A model generated the notes under the pieces. The model was given only the letters and a program-made list of their open reading frames with translations, was not told where the DNA came from and searched no databases. From Caprella mutica (taxonomy: Eukaryota; Arthropoda; Malacostraca; Amphipoda; Caprellidae), in contig CANNZV010000503.1 in assembly GCA_947561585.1 (NCBI GenBank), positions 62,001 to 126,000 of the forward strand: a stretch of DNA of 64,000 nucleotides. The letters run 5' to 3'. Numbering within the stretch: position 1 is the first letter of the stretch; each line of letters opens with the position of its first letter. The position numbers were made by a program, and so were the translations under genes. Shown here piece after piece: positions 54,723 to 64,000 of this stretch.

Positions 54723-55059
54723 AAGTAAATATATTTACTTTTCGATGACGTGAAAAGATTCAAGTTTGAATTTAAGTATCGACCCAGCTAACCAAAAGCT
54801 GTTTGTCCCACGTCGACGTCTGATACCCCTCGCTATAGAGGGATTTAAGACGTGGGACAAGACGTGGGGCGGGGGACATCAGACGTCTTGCAGACGTCTA
54901 ACCCTCTTCATTTGCACAGGGGTCCCCCTCTGCAAGACGTCTGATCCCACGTCTTGTCCCCCTCTGACAGAGGGGGACATCCACCTGTCCCACGTCTTAC
55001 CCCACTCCGTTTTCAAGACGTGGGACCCACGTGGGACAGAGTGTGGATGTCCCTCGCTA

Positions 55060-55385
55060 TAGAGGGATTCAAGACGTGGGACCCACGTGGGACAGAGTGC
55101 GGATGTCCCTCGCTATAGAGGGAAGAGGGATATAAGACGTGGGACCCACGTGGGACAGAGTGAGTATTCAAGACGTGGGACAGAGTGGGAATATCCCCCT
55201 CTGCAAGACGTGGGACAGAGTGTGGATGTCCCCCTCTGCAAGACGTGGGACAGAGTGCGGATGTCCCCCTCTGCAAGACGTGGGACAGAGTGCGGATGTC
55301 CCCCTCTGCAAGACGTGGGACAGAGTGCGGATGTCCCCCTCTGCAAGACGTGGGACAGAGTGTGGATGTCCCCCTCTGCAAGGGG
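55060..55385 (+). repeat. 35-bp minisatellite (left arm of composite element)
   Basis: The unit contains GACGTGGGACAGAGTGCGG and ATGTCCCCCTCTGCAA. The last six or seven units are almost identical; the earlier ones carry GGGACCCACGTGGG and the CTATAGAGGG hairpin. Confidence 0.95.
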
Positions 55386-55593
55386 GACATATCTCTCTTT
55401 TGGCTCAAACTACTTCGGTTAATTGGGGTATATAAATATGTATAAGAAATAAAAAAAGATCATACTAATTATTATTGCAATTTCTAACCATATTGCATAT
55501 AGTGTATATGTACATTTGACTGTATATCATTTATTTTAATATTACATATTGTTATATACAAATTAAATGGGAAGAAATGGAGAAAGAATTGTA

Positions 55594-55678
55594 GTGGTCA
55601 TCTCGGGAATCGAACTCAGGACTCTAGTGTGATGTACTATTGAAGCCTGCGTCTCTACCTCTCGGCCATCCTGGACAT
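55594..55678 (-). ncRNA. tRNA-like (Pol III box A / box B) sequence, degenerate
   Basis: On the minus strand: GATGGCCGAGAGGTAGAGAC resembles box A of class II tRNAs, and about 45 nt later GAGTTCGATTCCCG resembles box B with a TTCGATT T-loop. TAGT/ACTA could form a short anticodon-like stem with a 7-nt loop. The acceptor arms and T-stem do not pair well, so this is not a working tRNA; it is a tRNA pseudogene or SINE head inside the composite element. Confidence 0.4.
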
Positions 55679-55869
55679 GGTAGAAGTAGTATTAAAATGA
55701 TCTTTATCCAACTTGATTACTTGCGTGCTTCTTAAAATTATTTTAAATAGATATAATTTAATATTCTACATTTTGGTATCTTTTATTTTTTAATGTAAAT
55801 GATAAGAATGTGTAAAGTTATTTATTAATATTTGTAATGATAATGTTAATTAATGTTATTAACTACCTA

Positions 55870-56515
55870 ATTACCTTTAACTGTTAATTAATATTACCTA
55901 TAATTACCTTCTGGTGATATCACTTCCTTATACCTATCTAGTTATTTACTAGAGTTTATTTATAACTACCTAGTAACCTACAAGTGATAACCACCAATCT
56001 GTACCTACTAGTGGTTATCACTACTTGCCTATTACGTAGTATTTATTAGTACCTACTTAGTTACCTACATTACTGTTTGTCAATACCTACCTAATTACTT
56101 ACTGGTGTTTATCAATGCCTACCTAGTTGCCTACATCTGCTTATCAATACCTAATTAGTTACCTTCTTGTGTTTAACATTGCCTACCTAGTGGCCTACAA
56201 CTGTATATAAAAACCAATAGGTATCGGTCCTAGTTAAATACTAGTATTCATCAATACCTACCTAGTTACCAACAACTGTTTGTCAATGCCTACCTAGTTA
56301 TCTACTAGTGTTTATTAATGCCTATCTAGTTACCTATAATTGTTTGACAATACCTACCTAGATACCTACCAGTACCAATACCTACCTACCTAGTATACCT
56401 ACTAGGTAGTGTTCATGAATCCGTACCTACTTACCTACTACCTAGTATTATTCATCAATGCCTACCTAGATAGTAGATACCTACATCTGTTTATGAATAC
56501 CTACCTAGTTATGAT
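55870..56515 (+). repeat. Degenerate CCTACCTAGTTACCTA repeat
   Basis: About 15 irregular copies of a 40 to 50 bp unit with ATCAATACCTACCTAGTTAC and CTACTAGTGTTT. It shares TAGGTAGGTA (other strand) with the 29-bp array at 30 to 34 kb, which may be chance. Confidence 0.7.
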
Positions 56516-56576
56516 ACGTAAATAAAGCTTGAGATAGATATACCTTTTTGGTATAACTTTTTCCCGCGTAAAACAG

Positions 56577-57175
56577 ACGAGGGACAGAGAGGGACATCCC
56601 GCGTGGGACAGACGTGGGACAGAGAGGGATATCCCGCGTGGGACAGAGAGGGACATCCCACGTGGGACAGACGTGGGACAGACGTGGGACAGAGAGGGAC
56701 ATCCCGCGTGGGACAGAGAGGGACATCCCGCGTGGGACAGACGTGGGACAGAGAGGGACATCCCGCGTACTTTTTCCCGCGTAAAACAGACGAGGGACAG
56801 AGAGGGACATCCCGCGTGGGACAGACGTGGGACAGAGAGGGACATCCCGCGTGGGACAGAGAGGGACATCCCACGTGGGACAGACGTGGGACAGAGAGGG
56901 ATATCCCGCGTGGGACAGAGAGGGACATCCCACGTGGGACAGACGTGGGACAGAGAGGGACATCCCGCGTGGGACAGAGAGGGATATCCCACTTGGGACT
57001 GACGTGGGACAGAGAGGGACATCCCGCGTGGGACAGAGAGGGACATCCTGCGTGGGACAGAGAGGGACATCCCACGTGGGACAGACGTGGGACAGAGAGG
57101 GACATCCCGCGTGGGACAGAGAGGGACATCCCGCGTGGGACAGAGAGGGACATCCCGCGTGGGAAAGACGTGGGA
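56577..57175 (+). repeat. 24+11-bp compound minisatellite (right arm)
   Basis: Modules GGGACAGAGAGGGACATCCC plus GCGT (24 bp) and GGGACAGACGT (11 bp) alternate; 24 plus 11 equals the 35-bp period of the left arm. CCCGCGTGGG and CCCACGTGGG joints are near-palindromes. A TTTTTCCCGCGTAAAACAGA segment occurs at both 56559 and 56770, marking a duplication of about 210 bp. Confidence 0.93.
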
Positions 57176-57381
57176 TGTGAGTGGGATTTAAGACGTGGGA
57201 CAGACGAGGGACATCCCGCTTATGTAAGACGTGGGACGTGAGTGGGATTTCAGACGTTGGAAAGACGTGGGAATTCAGACGTCTGCAGACGTCTGAAATC
57301 CCCTGTCCCTCTCTGTCCCTCGCTAGCGAGGGATGTCCCCCTCTGTCCCACGCGGGACAGAGAGGATATGGTTAGCTGGGA

Positions 57382-58104
57382 TCATTATTATAACAACTAC
57401 CTATTGTTTAAAATATCACATATATTGACAAATGACCTGCAAGCAGTACTAAGGCAGGCCAAGTGTTTCTCTGCCGTTGCTCTGACCTTCACTAGAAGTA
57501 TGTTGTTGAGTATTTTATACTCTGAAGCAACTTATTATTTCGACATTTATTTATTTCTTTGGGCACTTCAATAAATTATCGCCGTATTTTGTTCCCAGTA
57601 ACAAAAATACTGCTTGATATAAATTACAACGCGAATATTTTATTATTTATGATTACAGTTCTGGTGGGAGATTTTTTTTTTTTCAAGCATAACATTTCTA
57701 ACCTTGTCTGCCGTACATAGCATACTTAATAAATCGAAAATACTTATTTCCATTAGTCTGCTATTTGCGAATAAATGAAGAATAACCATTAAAATTATTT
57801 TTTTTGTTGGTCACAGTTAGGTGCAGTATGTTATTTTATTTTTATTTTTTTTTAACAGATTCGTTAAAATTTTTAAAGGCTATAAATTTCACTATTGTTA
57901 GATAGCATACTAATGACTTCAGTGCTTATCATAGGTGGCTAATTGACAATTGGCTAATTTATTTGATTATTTACCCTTATGGTTGTTTTCTTGCTCATCA
58001 TTCATGTTTTGGGGTAATAAACCAGCCAGCCTGTCTCTAGCTAACCACTTCCACCTAAACCTTTAAAAGAACTGATCATTGATGAATATTTTTGTTAGTT
58101 GTGA
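57382..58104. other. AT-rich, no gene
   Basis: No exon or element recognised. Confidence 0.4.
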
Positions 58105-58785
58105 CTGAAAAATCCCTTTATTAATGACTGAAAATCCCTTTATTAATGACTGAAAATCCCTTTATTAATGACTGAAAAATCCCTTTATTAATGACTGAAA
58201 AATCACTTTATTAATGACTGAAAAATCCCTTTATTAATGACTGAAAAATCACTTTATTAATGACTGAAAAATCACTTTATTAATGACTGAAAAATCCCTT
58301 TATTAATGACTGAAAAATCCCTTTATTAATGACTGAAAAATCCCTTTATTAATGACCGAAAAATCCCTTTATTAATGACCGAGAAATCCCTTTATTACGA
58401 AAAATCCCTTTATTAATGACTGAAAAATCCCTTTATTAATGACTGAAAAATCCCTTTATTAATGACTGAAAATCCCTTTATTAATGACTGAAAAATCCCT
58501 TTATTAATGACTGAAAAATCACTTTATTAATGACTGAAAAATCCCTTTATTAATGACTGAAAAATCACTTTATTAATGACTGAAAAATCACTTTATTAAT
58601 GACTGAAAAATCCCTTTATTAATGACTGAAAAATCCCTTTATTAATGACTGAAAAATCCCTTTATTAATGACCGAAAAATCCCTTTATTAATGACCGAGA
58701 AATCCCTTTATTACGAAAAATCCCTTTATTAATGACTGAAAAATCCCTTTATTAATGACTGAAAAATCCCTTTATTAATGATTAA
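58105..58785 (+). repeat. 23-bp minisatellite with higher-order repeat
   Basis: Unit TCCCTTTATTAATGACTGAA plus AAA, about 30 copies. A defective unit (GAGAAATCCCTTTATTACGA) occurs at about 58381 and again at about 58696, with the same order of CCC/CAC variants before each. A block of about 315 bp has therefore been duplicated as a whole. Confidence 0.95.
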
Positions 58786-59833
58786 TATATAATAGAAGCC
58801 TTTTTTAAAGTGTAGATTGAAATAAGTCATGATGTTGGAATATTATCTTTATTTATAGAAAATTGATAAGTTTTTAAGATCAATGATCAATTTAAATATT
58901 CAGACTTAACAGTCAATCACGAATGTTTTATTTATATGATGAGGACCATGTATTTCATAGGAGGCATTATAGGTGTGGCAGCTGAAATGCCAATTCTTTT
59001 ACATTTAATCATAGTATCTAAATTAGAAATATATTGCGTGGTGGTTAGTTTCACATTTTATTCTTCTGACATTTTAGGTTTTACTTGTTCTTAATTTTAT
59101 AATTAATTTTTTTAAATTATAGTGTCTATAATTAATAATTAAGAGTATAGAAGCAGAAGATGTATTTTCCTGCAATTTGACGATTAAAAATTGTTATTAA
59201 AAAAAATATATTTTACAAAAAAAAAAATAAGTAATTTTATATAAAATTAACAGCATGAATTTTATTTATAATGTACGAATACTAATTATTTTTTATCAGT
59301 TATATTTAATAGTACACTTTTTATTTCTCTAATCAGTTAAACACTAACAGTTATTTATTAGTTATACTATTTATTTTTATCAGTTTAATTTAATAGTACA
59401 CTTATTATTTCTCTAATCAGTTAAATACTTATTTTTTATACCATTTCGTGTACCGTACTATATTTCGCTATTGACGTCATTCTAACTTTATAACATCAAG
59501 TCTCGTAGAAAATCATTTCGATGAGAATACAAGTTTCTGATCAGAGTTTCTCATTTGGCTATCAAATATTCATGTCCCACCACTGAATAACGAACAACTG
59601 AGCCATACATAATTCTTCGTAAGAAATGAAACAGATTGGGACGTGCAATTACGTACCCCATGACCCCTTGATTCCGCCAATGTTGTTCATATTCAAAACG
59701 ACACCGTGTGATATAAATTAGGGTTTGTGAAATGGACGGACGCATCCATACATTATTCTCAGGGCATTTCAACAATACGTATAATCAGAGTAGGCTTTTG
59801 TCGTTTAGTGCTCTGTTAAAAAAGTCGTGTCGT
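58786..59833. other. AT-rich, 5' side of the transporter gene
   Basis: An open frame on the minus strand at 59551-59775 has no recognisable family. TTTAATAGTACACTT-TTATTTCTCTAATCAGTTAA is duplicated at about 59310 and 59391 (82-bp tandem duplication). Confidence 0.45.
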
Positions 59834-59982
59834 TCAGTGTAAGACACGCAGAAAGTTTACAGGAGAAATAGCTTTGTGATGCCTGCCGATATGTCCCCCT
59901 GCTGTGTGTGATATTGTTAAACTTTCTTTTTGATGTTGATTGTGGGTTTGAACAATGTAGGCATTATTGATTATTAATGAGG
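59834..59982 (+). promoter_or_regulatory. Possible transcription start and 5' UTR exon of the sugar transporter
   Basis: TCAGT at 59834 fits the arthropod initiator, and TTAAAAAAG lies about 20 to 25 bp upstream. A donor-like GG|GTATGT at 59983 could join to the acceptor TTTTTCAG at 60427-60434. This is inference from motifs only. Confidence 0.25.
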
Positions 59983-60452
59983 GTATGTATGTGGCGAATC
60001 ACTGACACATTGTGCAATTAATGTACAGTGTACAGTAATTGTAATTATGTTTAGTAAGGATGCAAGCTGATATAGGTTTATGAAGAGAAAATGTCCTGTG
60101 ATTTCTTTAAACTAAAACCTAATAACATGTTCTTGATGAGCAACTTTTGAATAATGAGTAAAACTGTCTACCATAGTTATTATATAGTAAGCATTCTGAA
60201 ACTTAACGAGTTGAAAATTGTTATTTATTTGGAAAATATTATACCATAGTTAAAAATATTACGTCATCTACTGCTAATTGTACATTCATTATTCAAAAGT
60301 TATGAAAGAAAATAATTTCAAGCCTCTTTGACAGCTTCTTAGGGATTGTTATTATAATGAAACTTCATATTCATAGTTTCTGTATCCAGTGTTTGCAATT
60401 TCAGTCTCAACATATTTTTCTTTCGCTTTTTCAGAGCCGATGATCTTCAACA

Positions 60453-62061
60453 ATGGGCAGCTCAACACTAGATCTCATCTATGGCAGAAGTCCACAAAGG
60501 ATTACACAGGTAAATACAGGTAGATTAAAGATAGCGTCCATTAAGTTCTATTGTGAGAATCTGAAATGCATTCAAGCGAGCCGTTCTATCATAAAGGCTT
60601 ATTGTGAGGCTTAGTTTGAAAGATTTATTAAGATGTAGCTAGTATCTGATGTTTGTATCTCTACAGATTGTCACTACTCTGGCAGTTGCACTTGGTCCAC
60701 TTGCAACAGGTCTTGGAAAAGGCTATTCTTCACCAGCGCTCTTGTCAATGCAAGATGAAGCCACCATGAATAACACAATGGGAGCTATTCCTTTTGTCAT
60801 CACACAGGAGGAAGGCTCTTGGGTTGCTTCGCTGTCTCTTCTTGGAGCATTTTTTGGAGGAATTCCTGGTGGTCTAGCCATGCGTTTTGGCCGAAAAAAT
60901 GTCATGAAAGTAGTTTCCTTGCCATTTGCTTTTTGCTGGATGCTAACAGCATTCGCCAGTAACGTCTACATGGTTTATGCTTCTGCTTTCCTCTGTGGAA
61001 TATGCTCTGCTGTCATTTCTCTGGTTACGCCCATTTACATTAGTGAGATCGCTCATCCTGACATCAGGGGGTGCCTGTGCTCGATGGCTAAATTAGCTGC
61101 CCATTTAGGAATGTTACTCTCTTTCATCATTGGTGGATATGTCAACTGGCGACAACTTGCCTTTATAGCATCTGCTGCACCACTAGCCTTATTTTGTGTA
61201 GTTTTCGCGATTCCAGAAACTCCAAGTTTCCTTCTCTATCGAGGGGACGAGAAGGAAGCAATTAAGAACTATGCCTGGCTGAACTCAGGGGAAGATGTCA
61301 CGGTAGAAATGCAAACTCTCAAGGAAAACATCCTAGACATAAAACAAGATGAGGTTACAACATGTTACAAAGAATTGCGGCGTGATCTGATCAAACCTAT
61401 TCTCATCACCTGTGGACTTATGGTCTTCCAAAAATTTAGCGGTGCTAATGCCTTCCAATTTTACGCAGTGCCTATTCTCTCTGAAGCCTTTGTAGGAATT
61501 GATCCGTATGGCGCGGCTGTGGTTGTAAGTCTACTTCAGATTATAGCTGGAATGATCTCGTCCCTCCTTATTGACACAGCTGGTAGGAGACCGCTCCTTA
61601 TCATCTCAAATTTCTTCATGTCAGCTGCTCTAGCAGGATTCGGAACATACGTTTATGTCATCGGAACTACAACTGCTATCAGTACCTATGATTGGATTCC
61701 TTTGGTCTGTGCTCTCATATTCCAAATCTCTTTCTCAATAGGCATTTCACCAATCTCTTGGATATACATTGGAGAACTCTTTCCTCTGAAACATAGGGGC
61801 TTGGGAGCTATTGCCAATTCAGTTAGCTACGCCTGTTCATTCATCAGCGTCAAAACTTTTGTGGATTTTCAGCAAGCGCTTGGTCTGTATGGTGCCTTTT
61901 GGCTTTACGCTGGCATAAGTGTTATCGGGCTAGTCTTCACAATAATCATTGTTCCAGAAACAAAAGGGGAGAAGATACAGGAAATGAGAAAGAAGTATGA
62001 ATTTCAGGAGAAGTACACGCCGATCAGAGAGAAAGACATTGATAATAAACTTATTCCGTGA
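60453..62061 (+). CDS. Facilitated trehalose/sugar transporter, Tret1-like (SLC2 / MFS)
   Basis: Two coding exons: 60453-60509 (19 codons, MGSSTLDLIYGRSPQRITQ) and 60667-62061, joined in phase 0 across a 157-bp intron (CAG|GTAAAT ... CTCTACAG). The protein is about 483 residues, usual for the family, with about 12 membrane helices. Motifs in order: N-glycosylation site near residue 54 in the first outer loop; GGLAMRFGRK (87-96); PIYISEIAHPDIRG (141-154); PETPSFLL (202-209); QKFSGANAFQFY (274-285), the sugar-site helix 7 motif; DTAGRRPL (322-329); GELFPLKHRG (388-397); VPETKG (448-453). These define plasma-membrane facilitated hexose or trehalose carriers. Which sugar it carries cannot be read from sequence. 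The chosen ATG has A at -3 and G at +4. An ATG inside the second exon's upstream sequence (60649) is intronic. An out-of-frame ATG at 60440 in a weak context precedes the true start. The frame is intact. Confidence 0.93.
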
Positions 62062-63026
62062 GATTATCAACGATTCTGTATTATTAGTTAGCTCTGTATA
62101 TTTACTGTACATACTTCACTGTGTATATATTGAGTTATTTTTTTATAGATTGTGTTTTTGTTTGTTTATTGAGGTTTTACTTGGTGATGACTGATTCATT
62201 TTAGTTAAAAAAAACTATTGATTTTAGTCTAGATTACAATTCAGGTATTGCAATGCATTTTACTTCTCTACCTCATACAAATGTATATTTTCTTTAAATA
62301 TTTAATAATTATACTAGTCAATATCTAAATATTTTAAAGCATTATTCAACTGACTGAAATGAATTAAAACATAAAAATAATTTAAACCATTGCCATCAAT
62401 TTAGCTGCTCGAAAAAGTTTAAAAGTTTTGTGTTTAGAAATTTAGCGTATAATATTTGAATAGTGAAGCCAGTAATTAATTTCATAGTTACCCTTACAAA
62501 ATGAGCGGCAAATAATTCTATAGTTACCCTTACAGTAGGGTTAAAATGTTCATCTACTAATCACGAGGTTTTATAATGCTTTTTCTGGCCATTTTTTCTA
62601 TATATTTTGTTGTCTTCGTATATGTATATTTTTGGATGAATTGACATTCACTTAATTTGACTTTAAGTGTATAAATTGTTAAGTTAGTATTATAGTGTTA
62701 GGTGGCTAAATCTCTGTATCAGTAGGATGGTTTTAATTGTGATATATATTTCTTTTAGATGTAGCTAGTAATAACATTGTAATAACTAAAAAGAATTTAA
62801 GAACATTAAAATCTATTGGTATAAAATGTATTATTTACGAAATTTTTAGTATCTAATTTAAATTTTCTAAATTAATCATGTATTTAAATCTTTAGAAAAT
62901 CGAGAGCTCTATCCATATCGTCTTAATTCCCGAGCAGTGCTTTATTTGGATAAAAAATATATGTAGCTATGTAGCATGTTGCTCAGTGTTAGGATGTGTA
63001 ATAATTGTAATACTAATTTAAATAAA
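62062..63026 (+). other. Probable 3' UTR of the transporter
   Basis: AT-rich sequence after the stop. AATAAA at 63021-63026 is a plausible poly(A) signal; weaker ATAAAA sites lie near 62821. A twofold ATAGTTACCCTTACA repeat lies at about 62485 and 62520. Confidence 0.35.
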
Positions 63027-63596
63027 TACTCAATGTACGTTTCTCTTTTTTCCTCATTTAAAACTGAATTTTTTTTATTTTAAATTTATTAGACCAATCG
63101 TTTGAATTTCACTTCAAATATTTTAAACTATACATAATTAAATCTTATTTTAATGCTCCAATTAGAATTTGAAACAAAAGGAGTAGTCTGAGAAAAATTT
63201 CCATCAGTTCTGGAACTAAATATATGAAAATATAAGGAAAGTTAGGAGACCTTTTTAAAACATTGCTACTAGATACTGGACCAGTACAGTATAGAGTCCT
63301 ATTATTTAGATTCCTTCAGTATATTAACTTGTATTAGGAAATTTAGAATATAACGAAAAATAATGTGAACTCTTAAATAGGACATTTGACTCATTGTAAC
63401 AAACTAACTGTAATGATCACGTAAATGTGCATACGGTGGTTTAAGTAGGAAAATAATATATAAGGAAACCTCCTGGGGATCTATCCAAAAGCTGTTTGTC
63501 GTAAATGGAATAGGACGAACAATTTCATATTTGAATCATTTTGCAAATACTCCCATGTGTACAACACGATTGCAAGCTTATGGACTCTTTACTCTG
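63027..63596. other. AT-rich, no gene
   Basis: No feature recognised. Confidence 0.4.
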
Positions 63597-63790
63597 AATG
63601 CAACGTAAGCTACCACCTCTTCATTTTCCTCCTTCATCCGTGAGTGCAGTTGTGTTGGCGTTATGTTCCTTGGTAAGAAACCTACGGTAAGTCTTCTGTA
63701 TTTATGTGTATAGTTATTGAATGGTGGTAGATAATTTTGCTCATTGGTCCACTTACAGCTTCAAATGTTTAATTCCTTTATTTTGTCCTA
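63597..63790 (+). repeat. Dispersed repeat family D
   Basis: CACCTCTTCATTTTCCTCCT, then TCATCCGTGAGTGCAG and TTCCTTGGTAAG, later TGCTCATTGGTCCACTTAC. It is the 3' part of the family. Confidence 0.65.
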
Positions 63791-63879
63791 TTGGTGCCCA
63801 GGGGCTCCATCCTGAAACTGTCTGTGGTAATTGAGGAGAAGGGAGTGGCGTCCATTGGGCTCCGAACTGTTGTAATTTG

Positions 63880-64000
63880 GTTTATGGATTGTCTTTTTTC
63901 TTATTTTTACTATGTTTATCATTTTGTTAACCTTATTTGCAGTTTTGGAGGATAGCGCTATGGTTATGCTCTTCAATTACGAGGTCTTAGATTTTTGTGT
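63880..64000 (+). repeat. Dispersed repeat family D, 5' part, runs off the window
   Basis: TTTTGGAGGATAGCGCTATG, GTTATGCTCTTCAATTACGA and GGTCTTAGATTT, as at 28143. The preceding TTACTATGTTTATCATTTTG also matches 28110-28130. Confidence 0.7.

Larger units (their letters stand above)
54783..57381. mobile_element. 2.6-kb composite element with palindromic minisatellite ends
   Basis: Begins CCCAGCTAACCA and ends TGGTTAGCTGGG, exact inverted 12-mers. Both ends then carry GTCCC, GACGTCTG, and CCCTCGC hairpins (CTCGCTATAGAGGG left, CCCTCGCTAGCGAGGG right). The left array (55060-55385) and right array (56577-57175) are built from related GACGTGGGACAGAG modules. The interior (55390-56570) is AT-rich with a tRNA-like sequence and a CCTACCTAGTTA repeat. 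No transposase. I could not find a clean target duplication. Confidence 0.6.

Noticed and set aside
55013..57241. Open frames of 77-214 codons on both strands in the composite element
   Set aside because: Period and palindrome effects of the 35- and 24+11-bp arrays; open in several frames at once.
59551..59775. 74-codon minus-strand frame upstream of the transporter
   Set aside because: No recognisable family, no splice or start support. Left as unassigned AT-rich flank.

Overview
This is a eukaryotic nuclear window, very AT-rich outside a few islands. It has GT-AG introns, strong Kozak starts, two assembly gaps (22283-22992 and a single N at 49016) and a very heavy load of minisatellites and short mobile elements. 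The three host genes that can be recognised point to an arthropod, most likely an insect. They are the ubiquinol-cytochrome c reductase subunit 9/10 (UQCR10), a RASD/Rhes-like Ras GTPase, and a facilitated trehalose/sugar transporter of the SLC2 Tret1-like type. Sap-feeding Hemiptera, which carry many Tret1-like genes, are a reasonable guess, but nothing in the window proves the order.

Layout. 1-615: first coding exon of UQCR10 on the minus strand; the rest lies off the left edge. About 3.4-17.3 kb: five minus-strand exons of the RASD-like GTPase, whose splice phases all agree. The exon carrying the P-loop was not found. The introns hold a 31-bp array, a 15-bp array, TA-flanked MITEs and, in the 9.9-kb intron, a 5'-truncated and 5'-inverted (twin-primed) non-LTR retrotransposon with an 11-bp target-site duplication and an A tail. 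About 18-60 kb: no convincing host gene. This part holds tandem arrays (32 bp twice, 26, 29, 18, 35/24+11 and 23 bp), nine copies of a hairpin MITE with TIR GGGTAAGTT and TA duplications across the whole window, an 821-bp Tc1/mariner-type element with transposase remnants, foldback-like elements with minisatellite-rich inverted ends, and a dispersed repeat (family D) present in about eight pieces. 60.4-62.1 kb: the complete two-exon coding region of the sugar transporter on the plus strand.

The three genes have no evident functional link. The main interest is the repeat biology: a family of foldback-like elements whose related cores carry different terminal minisatellites, a complete record of one twin-priming insertion, and a 2.6-kb composite palindromic minisatellite element at 54.8-57.4 kb.
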